Assembly: GCA_016285455.1 (NCBI GenBank)
Contig: JAEEQS010000015.1
Span: 1-35,895, forward strand
Source of the DNA: Bacteroidales bacterium
GTDB lineage: Bacteria > Bacteroidota > Bacteroidia > Bacteroidales > UBA932
Length of the DNA stretch: 35,895 nt
Direction: 5' to 3'
Position 1 is the stretch's first letter, and every line of letters begins with the position of its first letter. Below are positions 22,736 through 30,368 of the stretch, piece by piece. The notes below the pieces were generated by a model. That model did no database searches and was not told the DNA's origin. It saw only the letters and a program-made list of their open reading frames with translations. Position numbers and translations under genes: made by a program.

Positions 22736-25510
22736 CTACCAGGTCTCGTTTACTGCAAAGTAATTCTGTAGCATCTTGGAAATCTTCTCGGAACGGCCGT
22801 TGGAAGTCACGGCAAGATACATTGAAGCCCGTGACAACCCCACATAGAGATACTTGTTAATGAGGCTGGTGGATTCAATATCGTCAATGTCGTAGAAAAA
22901 CACCGCCTCGAACTCCATACCCTTGACCTGGTCTATCGGGAAAATACGCAGCGTTTTCTCACCTTCAAGCGTATTGTCCGAGCAAACCTTTACGTCAATA
23001 CCAGCCTTGATAAGGTTGTCACATTCGTCCAACGATTCCTTCAGGTCTTCTGCTTTACGCTTATCGATGGTAAAAATGGCAATTGTAGGGACGTAATCAT
23101 AGGCCTTAACGATCTCCATAACTCGGTCCGCAATCCACTGGGCCTTGTCATCTATATCTCCACACTCAAGCCAAAGCGGCTTGGGCGTTTTCTCGCCCTT
23201 CAAATAGCAGGTATATGGAGAAACGTCGCCAAGTTCTTCCAGGTAAATTAGGTCGGCCAGATCCAACAGTTCTTGGCTCTGGCGGTAGGAAATGGTAAGA
23301 TTCTTAACATCCAACTTTTCGAAAAGAAGCGGATGACGGAGCTGGTTCCAGTCTGTGATACCGTCTTCTTTCATCAACTGCATAATGTCGCCGCAGAGCG
23401 TGTATGAACAGACCTCATAATGTCCAAAGGACTTAATGCCGTAGAACTCAATAAGGCTATAATCCGTAGCTTCATCGACACCAATTACCGGGCGGCACAG
23501 GTCCTTATATGCGAGGATGTACTTGTGAGTAGCGTTGTCGAATATCCGTCTGCTGGCCTTGTAAAGAGACTTGGCAATATTGTTGATAAATCCAACCAGC
23601 AGAGATTGTTCCTGGCTTAGGAGACGTTTGTTCTTATAAGTATCCACCATCTCGCTCAGCAGTTCGGCATCCCAATTCTCACGGTCAGCCTCCGGCATAG
23701 ACCTTCTGTACTGACGATAATACTGGGGAATCGGCGAAAGAACATATTGGGTGATTCCACGAAGCGCCGGGTTCATATACTTCACAAAGTACGCCGAGTC
23801 CGCAAGTTGCTTGAGGTCATCCTCTATGATGATGCTTTTGACAATCTCATACAATTGTTTCTGCTGAGCGGTCAGCTTGGCAGAGCTATCTTTGAATTGA
23901 AGCGCGAGCTTCTTCAGAATAGGATTCAACTTGTTATACAAGGCGATGGACAGATCACCATAATCCGGTTCAACTTCTTCGGGCTCCTCTCCCTCTTCAA
24001 CTTCGGGTTGTGGTACTGTGGCAACAGATTTCACGAATTCTATCGCTTCGTTATACTTCTGCTCATCACGTTTCAAAAGCGCTGCATATCGGTCGGTAAG
24101 TTGACGGATTTGCTCATTATACTTGGACGTAATGGCCGCGCCTGACTCTACTCGCTTTCCATTCACAATGAGCATCTGGTCTATGCCGCTGAGGTGAATT
24201 AAAAATCGAAGTAAAGAGTCTATGCTATTAACACTCTCTATCTTAGCACATTCTTCGGTTACGACCTTGCCCAGGATCTTCCACTCAAACTGGTTGTAAT
24301 CAACCTTGGAGACTCTCCTGAAGCGCTCCTTTACCTGCTCCAGGAAGAAGTTAGTGAAGTTCTCAATAATGGCGATGTGGTCACCTGTATAGATGATTCT
24401 TGACTCGCTCTTTTTGCCCATAAAGTCAAACGGGCAATCCTGTCCGGCAAGATGGTATTCATCGCGGATAGCATCCTTTAGGAAATCTTTCCAAACGACT
24501 GTTCTATGGCTTGTGTTGGTAAGGCCTTCATAATTCATGTTGTCCTGAAGATACTTCTTCAGCAGATCTGTCGGAGAGAAGTAAATCCAGTTATCGGCGC
24601 TTGAAGAAATGATGTCCAACTGCTCTCTGGTAAGTTTGCAGTCTTCGTGATTATCCATATAATCTTCAAGGTCGCCCCGGTCAATCAAGAGTTTGAGACG
24701 CTGGATAATGGTTGTCGTCTTGCCGGTTCCGGGACCTCCGTTTATGACTTCGGCCACGCCGTTGTACAAATTCGAGAACTTTGCGCTATTCTGATTCTTA
24801 TCCAAAACCGGGTTTCTACGGAGACTTACTTGCTTTCTGATGAATTCCGCAGCTTTGCTGGCCTGCGTGAGGATGGCATCTCTTTGTTCTTGGGCCACTC
24901 TGATCTCTTCCTGTAGCTTTCTCGCTTCTTCTTCAGCCTTACGTGCCTCCTCTTCTTGTTGCTTCTTCCTTAGCTCCTCTGCTTTACGTTTCGCCTCTTC
25001 CTCACGAAGCTTATTCTGTCGGATAGTCTCATCAACCTCATTCAAAGACTGAAGGGCCTGCCGCAAACTCGTAAATATAGACCAACTTTTCATACCGGCT
25101 ACGCCAATATGAATGTTGGAAACAATGCCGTTATTATTCGTGTAATGGGCAGAACTCCTAATCAGGAAATCCTTCCTTTGGCGATTCATGAAAACGCATG
25201 AGTAGTGGCCTTCGTAGTTCTGAAGCAGCAGTCGTGCAAATTCCCTGTTCTTTGGAACAGCAATCGTTCCTGACTCACTATATGTGTCTTTACGTCCGGT
25301 ATCAAACGCTGTAACAGCCGCTCCTGTAATATCTCTCGCCACACCATGAGTCGGAGCCAAATCGTTGTTTACAATCCAGATGGTCTGGGGAGCACGCATT
25401 CCCGTCATCATCATCTCGCCTCGTCCAATGCTGAGGTTACGATAATGCTCCCTGCTCTCAACAGAACAGTGTTCAGAAATACTTCTCAAAACGTCATTTA
25501 GTTCTCCCAT
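22736..25510 (-). CDS. SF1 (UvrD/Rep-like) helicase with unassigned N-terminal domain and coiled coil
   Basis: A 924-aa protein. Residues about 1-165 form a mixed domain I do not recognise (IWIVNNDLAPTHGVARDITG onward). A Glu/Lys/Arg coiled coil follows at about 165-220 (REEEAKRKAEELRKKQQEEE). The helicase then shows INGGPGTGKTTTIIQ (Walker A), IGVDEATDYS (motif II), LCGDIMQLM (III), LTISYRQSQELLDLADL (IV), QVKGMEFEAVFF (V) and YVGLSRASMYLAVT (VI). The family unwinds or translocates on single-stranded DNA. It converges on the SF2 helicase with 8 nt between stop codons and has its own promoter. It could be a stand-alone defence helicase or a partner of the DUF262 operon. Confidence 0.85.
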   Translation of the reverse strand: MGELNDVLRSISEHCSVESREHYRNLSIGRGEMMMTGMRAPQTIWIVNNDLAPTHGVARDITGAAVTAFDTGRKDTYSESGTIAVPKNREFARLLLQNYEGHYSCVFMNRQRKDFLIRSSAHYTNNNGIVSNIHIGVAGMKSWSIFTSLRQALQSLNEVDETIRQNKLREEEAKRKAEELRKKQQEEEARKAEEEARKLQEEIRVAQEQRDAILTQASKAAEFIRKQVSLRRNPVLDKNQNSAKFSNLYNGVAEVINGGPGTGKTTTIIQRLKLLIDRGDLEDYMDNHEDCKLTREQLDIISSSADNWIYFSPTDLLKKYLQDNMNYEGLTNTSHRTVVWKDFLKDAIRDEYHLAGQDCPFDFMGKKSESRIIYTGDHIAIIENFTNFFLEQVKERFRRVSKVDYNQFEWKILGKVVTEECAKIESVNSIDSLLRFLIHLSGIDQMLIVNGKRVESGAAITSKYNEQIRQLTDRYAALLKRDEQKYNEAIEFVKSVATVPQPEVEEGEEPEEVEPDYGDLSIALYNKLNPILKKLALQFKDSSAKLTAQQKQLYEIVKSIIIEDDLKQLADSAYFVKYMNPALRGITQYVLSPIPQYYRQYRRSMPEADRENWDAELLSEMVDTYKNKRLLSQEQSLLVGFINNIAKSLYKASRRIFDNATHKYILAYKDLCRPVIGVDEATDYSLIEFYGIKSFGHYEVCSYTLCGDIMQLMKEDGITDWNQLRHPLLFEKLDVKNLTISYRQSQELLDLADLIYLEELGDVSPYTCYLKGEKTPKPLWLECGDIDDKAQWIADRVMEIVKAYDYVPTIAIFTIDKRKAEDLKESLDECDNLIKAGIDVKVCSDNTLEGEKTLRIFPIDQVKGMEFEAVFFYDIDDIESTSLINKYLYVGLSRASMYLAVTSNGRSEKISKMLQNYFAVNETW

Positions 25511-25545
25511 AGGGGCATTATTGGAATGATACAGATTGACGTTAG

Positions 25546-25553
25546 CAAAAATA
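25546..25553 (-). promoter_or_regulatory. SF1 helicase promoter -7 box
   Basis: TATTTTTG on the minus strand fits TAnnTTTG and lies 35 nt upstream of the ATG at 25510. No confident -33 TTG. Confidence 0.45.
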
Positions 25554-25580
25554 GCGTTTTTTCTTTTATCACTAAAATGT

Positions 25581-25625
25581 TAAGTCGGCAAAAACGGCCC
25601 TAAGTCGCCAAAATGTTGCCAAAAA
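25581..25625 (+). repeat. Right arm-type repeats (candidate integrase arm sites)
   Basis: TAAGTCGGCA (25581-25590) and TAAGTCGCCA (25601-25610), 20 bp apart, in the same orientation as the left copy at 11145. Confidence 0.5.
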
Positions 25626-25631
25626 TAGAGA

Positions 25632-25673
25632 CGCAAAAAGAGCTAACCGCTGAAAATCGTCAGTTAGCTCTTT
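25632..25673 (-). terminator. Terminator of the DAHP synthase gene, inside the island
   Basis: A perfect 11-bp stem (aaagagctaac 25637-25647 with gttagctcttt 25663-25673), 15-nt loop. On the minus strand it ends in CTCTTTTTGC. It is island DNA by the repeat boundaries, so the island supplies the downstream end of the chromosomal transcript. Confidence 0.65.
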
Positions 25674-25679
25674 CTAAGG

Positions 25680-25696
25680 TGCCCCAGGCGGGAATC
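25680..25696 (+). repeat. Putative right attachment core (attR)
   Basis: TGCCCCAGGCGGGAATC, 16/17 identical to the left core. Its last base is also the last base of the DAHP synthase TAG stop codon. Confidence 0.65.
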
Positions 25697-26739
25697 TAGT
25701 CTTTCGGGGTTCTCTGGTCCAACTGGACCTTGACGCTTTCTTTATGGATTATTTCCATCAGCGATTTGACAAATTCCCTGTCCAGACCTATGGATTCTGC
25801 AAGGTCTGACCTGTTTTCCACGATTTCGCTGTAGCGCTGGCTCTGGAGAACAGGCATGTTGTGCTGCTGCTTGTATTCCCCTATCTGCCTTGAAACCTCC
25901 ATTCTCTTGGAAAGAATCTGGAGAATGCTTTCGTCCAGGGAGTCAATCTGGGAACGGAAAGACTCCAGGCTCTGCTGATTCTGGGTATTCTCCCTGATTT
26001 TCAGGTGGCTGAGGATCTTCTCCAGCTGGATAGGAGTAATCTGCTGAGCCTTGTCGCTCAGGGCCTGGTCTGGGTTAATGTGGCACTCTATCATAAGGCC
26101 GTCGTACATCAAATCAAGAGCCTGCTGGGAAATAGGAGCAATCAGCTGAGGCTTGCCACCCATATGGCTCGGATCGCAGAGCATAGGAATATCGGGGAAT
26201 CTCCTTTTCATCTCGATAGGGATGTGCCAAAGAGGAATGTTGCGGTAGATCTGGTTGCCGTAAGAGCTGAAGCCACGGTGAACTAGGATTATCTGTTTGA
26301 TGCCTGCATTGAGAAATCGCTCCAGTGCGCCAGCCCAAAGTTCAACGTCAGGATTTATCGGATTCTTTATCAGAAGTGCCTCGGGAGTTTTGTCCAGATT
26401 CTTGACGGCATCTGCCAAAGCCTGAACTGCAAACGGGTCTGCGGTGGTCCGGGCTCCCATCCATAGGATATCCACTCCGGCTTCCAGAGCTTGAATCAGA
26501 TGTTCGGGCGTAGCTACCTCGCAACAGGTTTTCAGCCCAGTTTCTTCTTTGACATCCTTCAGCCACTCAAGGCCTTTAGAGCCAACTCCCTCAAACATCC
26601 CGGGCCTGGTCCTTGGCTTCCAGAGGCCGGCTCTGAAAGCGTAAATACCCATTTTTGACAAAGCCTTTGCGGTTTCCAGAACTTGATCCCGGCTTTCTGC
26701 GCTGCAAGGGCCCGCTATGATCATTATTTTGTTATTCAT
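25696..26739 (-). CDS. aroF: Bifunctional DAHP synthase / chorismate mutase
   Basis: A 347-aa cytoplasmic enzyme that condenses phosphoenolpyruvate with erythrose 4-phosphate (first step of aromatic synthesis) and converts chorismate to prephenate. Residues 1-~255 are a type I-beta DAHP synthase barrel: IIAGPCSAES, FRAGLWKPRTRPGMFEGVG, CEVATPEHL, LIKNPINPD, ILVHRGFSSYG, and PMLCDPSHMGGK. From about 265 an AroQ chorismate mutase follows (LESFRSQIDSLDESILQILS). The order is reversed from fusions with mutase first. A TTG at 26754 allows a longer form; ATG 26739 sits directly at the first barrel strand and is preferred. Transcription is preceded by a leader-peptide attenuator, and a second promoter lies after it. 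Confidence 0.93.
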   Translation of the reverse strand: MNNKIMIIAGPCSAESRDQVLETAKALSKMGIYAFRAGLWKPRTRPGMFEGVGSKGLEWLKDVKEETGLKTCCEVATPEHLIQALEAGVDILWMGARTTADPFAVQALADAVKNLDKTPEALLIKNPINPDVELWAGALERFLNAGIKQIILVHRGFSSYGNQIYRNIPLWHIPIEMKRRFPDIPMLCDPSHMGGKPQLIAPISQQALDLMYDGLMIECHINPDQALSDKAQQITPIQLEKILSHLKIRENTQNQQSLESFRSQIDSLDESILQILSKRMEVSRQIGEYKQQHNMPVLQSQRYSEIVENRSDLAESIGLDREFVKSLMEIIHKESVKVQLDQRTPKD

Positions 26740-26813
26740 AAAAAATTTGCTCAAGGGTGATCTGCAATCTTATATTCAGGGGGCATTATCCAAACCTATT
26801 TACTTTCCCCCTG

Positions 26814-26821
26814 CAAATATA
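26814..26821 (-). promoter_or_regulatory. Internal promoter -7 box upstream of aroF
   Basis: TATATTTG on the minus strand, between the attenuator terminator and the gene. It would give basal, attenuator-independent expression. A TTG occurs 23 nt upstream, longer than the usual spacer. Confidence 0.45.
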
Positions 26822-26865
26822 ACGATTGCAGTCCTCTAGAGCATCAATCTGCGCTACTTTGGCGC

Positions 26866-26938
26866 AAAAAAAAATCCCGCTTCATTAAAAGCAGGAGACA
26901 CACACTATAACCATTATGACAAATGAAAGGTCTCCTGC
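26866..26938 (-). promoter_or_regulatory. Transcription attenuator of aroF (antiterminator/terminator switch)
   Basis: On the minus strand, GCAGGAGAC (26938-26930, region 2) can pair fully with GTCTCCTGC (26899-26891, region 3). Region 3 can instead pair as TCCTGCTT (26896-26889) with AAGCGGGA (26882-26875, region 4, one G.U), followed by nine T (26874-26866), an intrinsic terminator. The two pairings exclude each other. Region 2 begins just after the leader-peptide stop codon, and TCCTG inside the leader (26957-26953) can pair with CAGGA of region 2. Confidence 0.8.
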
Positions 26939-26939
26939 C

Positions 26940-26999
26940 CTACTCCCTATGCCAGGAATAAGACATATAAAGACCGTTATATCTGCTTCTGTTCATCAT
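26940..26999 (-). CDS. Leader peptide of the aroF attenuator
   Basis: A 19-codon reading frame, MMNRSRYNGLYMSYSWHRE then TAG. It has Tyr at codons 7, 11 and 14 and Trp at 16, heavy for its length and just before the region-1 sequence. The ATG is 8 nt after the -7 box, so the message is close to leaderless. Stalling at Tyr or Trp codons would free region 2, allow the antiterminator, and switch on DAHP synthase; a ribosome reaching the stop would cover region 2 and let the terminator form. Confidence 0.75.
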   Translation of the reverse strand: MMNRSRYNGLYMSYSWHRE

Positions 27000-27007
27000 T
27001 ACAGATG

Positions 27008-27041
27008 CAAAGATATGCTGTTTTTCTTAATTTGATACAAA
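27008..27041 (-). promoter_or_regulatory. Promoter of the aroF leader transcript
   Basis: TATCTTTG (27015-27008) with TTTG 22 nt upstream (27041-27038) on the minus strand. The spacer is 2-3 nt longer than usual. Confidence 0.6.
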
Positions 27042-27089
27042 TCGTAACTGAAATTTAACATAATTTATTCAAAGGGTCTTTTCAGATAG

Positions 27090-27120
27090 TTGTAAATTGG
27101 TTAAAAAATCATTATATTTG
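27090..27120 (+). promoter_or_regulatory. Promoter of aroB-aroDA-aroC
   Basis: TTG (27090-27092), 20-nt spacer, TATATTTG (27113-27120). It is divergent from the aroF leader promoter, about 50 bp away, and 26 nt before the aroB ATG. Confidence 0.75.
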
Positions 27121-27146
27121 CATACAACTAAAAGCAACGCCAAAAT

Positions 27147-28172
27147 ATGACACTATATACTAACAAGGATATCAATCAAATACAAAAACTTCCTCCAGAA
27201 GACTGTAATGTATTTGCAATTATTGATAACAAAGTGAAAGATTATTTCTCTGCGTTTAAAAACTGGAATATTTTTTCACTCTCAGCTTCAGAAAACGCAA
27301 AATCCCTGAAAACCGCCACCGCCGTCTATTCCTGGCTAATGGAAAATAAGGCAGACAGAAACTGCTTCATTCTGGGAGCCGGCGGAGGAGTGACTACAGA
27401 CCTTGCTGCTTTTGTGGCATCCACTTACAAAAGAGGAGTAAAATTCGCTCTGGTTCCAACCACACTTCTGGCTGCCGCGGATGCTGCCATTGGTGGCAAA
27501 AACGGAGTCAACCATCTGGGTGTCAAGAATATGATTGGCACTATTACTCAGCCAGAATGGGTGTTTCAGTCTCCGGTATTTTTCCGTACTTTAGACAGAC
27601 GAATTTTTAGAGAAGGCATCGCTGAGATACTTAAAACCTTCTTGATTTTCAGCCCAGACCTGTATGGATTTGCCGTTTCTTTTTTCAGCGGATATAACAG
27701 CGTCAACCCTTCAGACAAAGAAGAGAAGATTCTTGGAAGAATCGTTAAGGAATGTGCCCGCTTGAAAATGGAAGTTGTCAAAAAAGATGAAAAAGACAGG
27801 GGAGAAAGAATGGTTCTGAATCTGGGCCATACTTTCGGCCACGCTCTTGAGAGCTGGGCATCTGAAAACCGCAAGAAGATTCTCCACGGAGAAGCAGTAA
27901 CCGCCGGCATTGTGCTTTCCGCTAAAGTTTCTTCCGCCCTGGGCTTATGTGAAAAATTTCTTGCTTCTGAGCTTGCGGAGGATTTTGGGAAAGTGGGTCT
28001 GCCGTCTTCTTTTGGAGTACGTGTTCCTCAGATTTTCAACCCTTTGCAGCAAGACAAGAAAATCTCTTCTGACAGTATTTGTCTAATCCTCCCAAAAGGA
28101 CTAGGAGATGTTGTACGATTCAGAATACCTATTCCTGATCTGAAGAAAATCTGCTCCCGTCTTTCAATTTAA
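27147..28172 (+). CDS. aroB: 3-Dehydroquinate synthase
   Basis: A 341-aa NAD- and metal-dependent enzyme, the second step of the shikimate pathway. Recognised by LGAGGGVTTDLAAFVASTYK (nucleotide binding), the VPTTLLAAADAAIGGKNGVN segment, the metal-ligand stretch LNLGHTFGHALES, and LHGEAVTAGIVLSAK. It is slightly shorter than E. coli AroB (362 aa). It starts the operon aroB - aroD::aroA - aroC with a 6-nt gap to the next gene. Confidence 0.95.
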   Translation: MTLYTNKDINQIQKLPPEDCNVFAIIDNKVKDYFSAFKNWNIFSLSASENAKSLKTATAVYSWLMENKADRNCFILGAGGGVTTDLAAFVASTYKRGVKFALVPTTLLAAADAAIGGKNGVNHLGVKNMIGTITQPEWVFQSPVFFRTLDRRIFREGIAEILKTFLIFSPDLYGFAVSFFSGYNSVNPSDKEEKILGRIVKECARLKMEVVKKDEKDRGERMVLNLGHTFGHALESWASENRKKILHGEAVTAGIVLSAKVSSALGLCEKFLASELAEDFGKVGLPSSFGVRVPQIFNPLQQDKKISSDSICLILPKGLGDVVRFRIPIPDLKKICSRLSI

Positions 28173-28178
28173 TCCAAA

Positions 28179-30368
28179 ATGAAGGTTATCCCATCGGCAT
28201 CGGACAGAATCTGCGCCAGCATCGGCGGCCTAGATTACGAGAAGTGCTCACAGGCGCTTTCTTCTTTTGGCTTTTGCGAGCTGAGGGGAGATCTCTGCGG
28301 ATTCACTCTGAAAGAAACGGAAGAACTGCTTGGGCTGAATAAAAACATCATCTTCACTTACAGATTTTCGGAGGCAGAAAAAAAGGATGTGCTCTCCCAG
28401 AGTCTTCTTGCTATAGAAAAGGGAGCGAAGGCGGTTGACTTGGACCTGAATGTTCCAAAGGAATTCTTTTCAAAAGTCTGCAAAGCCATCGCTGAGCAAC
28501 CCTATTCACATCGCACAAAGCTGATTATCAGCTGGCATTCAGATTTTATGCCTTCTCTGGAAGAGCTTGTGGAAAAAGCAGTGGAGTGCAGAAACAAGGG
28601 TGCGGACATAATAAAGATTGTTCCTTTTGCAAAGACTTTGGAAGAGGCATCAAGAGTACTCAGGCTCTATTCTCTGAACGTGGTTGAAAGAGGCCACCTA
28701 GTGGCTTTTGCCCAGGGAGAAGAAGGCAGCTGGACAAGACTGGCTTGCCTTGGGCTCGGCTCCCCTATATCATACGCCTCAGCAGGAAAAGAAACCGCGC
28801 CAGGGCAGATCAGTTATGAAGAGCTTGCAGACAAGGAGAAGAATGCTGCTCCTTACAAGGTCAGCGACATTTCCGGCAGCGGGTTTTTCTCCCGATTTTG
28901 CCAAAAGAAATCTAGCGCCAAAAAGAAAAGAAAAAACGCAAGTGTCTGCATTCCTTGCTCCAAAAGCATTGTACAAAGGGCATTGCTGGCAGCAGCCATT
29001 ACAAGCGGACAGAGCGTTCTGAGGAATTTTGAGCCTTGCGAAGATATCAAGGCAGCCATAGCGTTTGTCCGCAAATGCGGATGCGTGGTCAAGGCTACTC
29101 GCGACGGAAACAGCGCCCGCGGAGAAAAGATGCTGATAGTCAAAAGCGCCGGCATAGGCAAATGGAAATCCTTCCAAATCGCGGAAGCCGGACAGTCCGC
29201 CCTGCTGCTTAGGATGCTTCTTCCGCTTTGTGCTTATGCTTCCAGCCTGAGAAACCGCACGACCATTTCTTCCAGAATTACCGTATCGGGTAGCGGCTCT
29301 CTGACCGAAAGACTTCTGGCCTCAGACCTGCAGTCTCTGAAAAGCGCCGGAATAAAATTCAGAGGCACAAATTCCCTGAAGGGAACTTCCATTCCTGTAA
29401 CACTGAGCGGAGCGTCTTTCCGCAAAGCTTTCACCATTTCAGGCAAAGATACTTCCCAAACGGTTACGGGGCTTCTGATGGTTCTGCCTCTGTTGCATCA
29501 AAACACGTCACTTACAGTTGAAGAAGCAGCGAGTATTCCATACATAGACCTGACCATCAAGGTGTTGGCATCTTTCGGTGTTCGGATTGATTATAAAAAG
29601 GAAGGCCGCACCCTACACTTCAGCATAGAAGGCCGTCAATCTTACTCTCCGGTGGATATGTTTCTGGAAAGCGACTGGAGCGGAGCTTCCAATTTCTTTG
29701 TTGGAGGAGTCATTAGTTCCGTTGTTTCCCGCAATGCAGAAAACCACCAGAAATTTACCGTCAAGAAGATGGATCCCGCTTCTTCCCAGGCAGATGTGAA
29801 GATACTGGATGTTCTCTCCCAATGCGGAGCAAACATCCTTTCGGAGGCTACAGACAGAAGTGAATTCGCCACAATTTCAGACTATAGGTACGACACTCGC
29901 AGACAATACTATCAAAATCTAACGGACATAACTGTGGAAGCGGAAAAACTCAAAGCCTTTTCATTTGACGCCACAGACAGTCCAGACCTTTTCCCAATCC
30001 TCACGACCCTGGCTGTTTACTGCAACGGTCAAAGCCGCATAAAAGGAGTGCACCGGCTGCTTAACAAAGAAAGCAATCGCACCAAGTCTATACTGCTGGA
30101 GTTCAGCAAAATGGGATACAGCCTCCATCTGGAGGAAGACGAGCTTGTCATAGACGGCAAAGGCGGAAAGGCTCTTGAAGGCCCGAATAAAATCTTCTGC
30201 TCATCCCACAACGATCACAGGATTGCGATGGCAATTATCATCTGCGCAATGCTTAGAAATCATTTCAACTCCAATTCTACGGAAGTATTCCTAGACAGCA
30301 TTGAATGCATAGGCAAATCTTTCCCTACATTTGCTGAAAGGCTTCAGACTAACCAGAATCTATTATGA
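28179..30368 (+). CDS. aroD-aroA: Fused 3-dehydroquinate dehydratase (type I) and EPSP synthase
   Basis: A 729-aa two-domain protein. Residues 1-~235 are type I dehydroquinase: CELRGDLCGF (substrate-contact Glu/Arg), LIISWHSDFMPS with the catalytic His, IIKIVPFAKT with the Schiff-base Lys, and SAGKETAPGQISY. After a basic linker (KKSSAKKKRKN), residues ~250-729 are EPSP synthase: CIPCSKSIVQRALLAA, QSALLLRMLLPLCA, ESDWSGASNFFVGG, NKESNRTKSILLEFS and SSHNDHRIAMA. Steps 3 and 6 of the pathway are thus joined, skipping AroE and AroK. Both halves keep their visible key residues. The junction is in frame with no stop, and the stop overlaps aroC by 4 nt (ATGA). Confidence 0.93.
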   Translation: MKVIPSASDRICASIGGLDYEKCSQALSSFGFCELRGDLCGFTLKETEELLGLNKNIIFTYRFSEAEKKDVLSQSLLAIEKGAKAVDLDLNVPKEFFSKVCKAIAEQPYSHRTKLIISWHSDFMPSLEELVEKAVECRNKGADIIKIVPFAKTLEEASRVLRLYSLNVVERGHLVAFAQGEEGSWTRLACLGLGSPISYASAGKETAPGQISYEELADKEKNAAPYKVSDISGSGFFSRFCQKKSSAKKKRKNASVCIPCSKSIVQRALLAAAITSGQSVLRNFEPCEDIKAAIAFVRKCGCVVKATRDGNSARGEKMLIVKSAGIGKWKSFQIAEAGQSALLLRMLLPLCAYASSLRNRTTISSRITVSGSGSLTERLLASDLQSLKSAGIKFRGTNSLKGTSIPVTLSGASFRKAFTISGKDTSQTVTGLLMVLPLLHQNTSLTVEEAASIPYIDLTIKVLASFGVRIDYKKEGRTLHFSIEGRQSYSPVDMFLESDWSGASNFFVGGVISSVVSRNAENHQKFTVKKMDPASSQADVKILDVLSQCGANILSEATDRSEFATISDYRYDTRRQYYQNLTDITVEAEKLKAFSFDATDSPDLFPILTTLAVYCNGQSRIKGVHRLLNKESNRTKSILLEFSKMGYSLHLEEDELVIDGKGGKALEGPNKIFCSSHNDHRIAMAIIICAMLRNHFNSNSTEVFLDSIECIGKSFPTFAERLQTNQNLL

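Larger units (their letters stand above)
10984..25696. mobile_element. Integrative genomic (defence) island between dusB and the DAHP synthase gene
   Basis: A 14.7-kb segment bounded by a 17-bp direct repeat (10984-11000 and 25680-25696, 16/17 identical). A tyrosine recombinase lies at the left end, pointing inward. TAAGTCGSCA repeats occur just inside both ends. The contents are accessory: metallopeptidase, abortive-infection genes, DUF262 nuclease and helicases. The flanking genes (dusB and DAHP synthase) are core and would be convergent neighbours without it. No conjugation, relaxase or phage structural genes are visible, so movement would need help in trans or the element is a phage-satellite-like or integrase-only island. 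Confidence 0.8.

Noticed and set aside
26866..27003. Free-standing small RNA (such as a 6S-like RNA) upstream of aroF
   Set aside because: The transcript has promoter and terminator like an sRNA, but the Tyr/Trp-rich frame and exclusive stems fit an attenuator better.
26916..27035. 39-codon frame on the plus strand opposite the aroF leader
   Set aside because: No promoter on that strand upstream, and the minus strand is fully explained by promoter, leader peptide and attenuator. Conservation would need checking.
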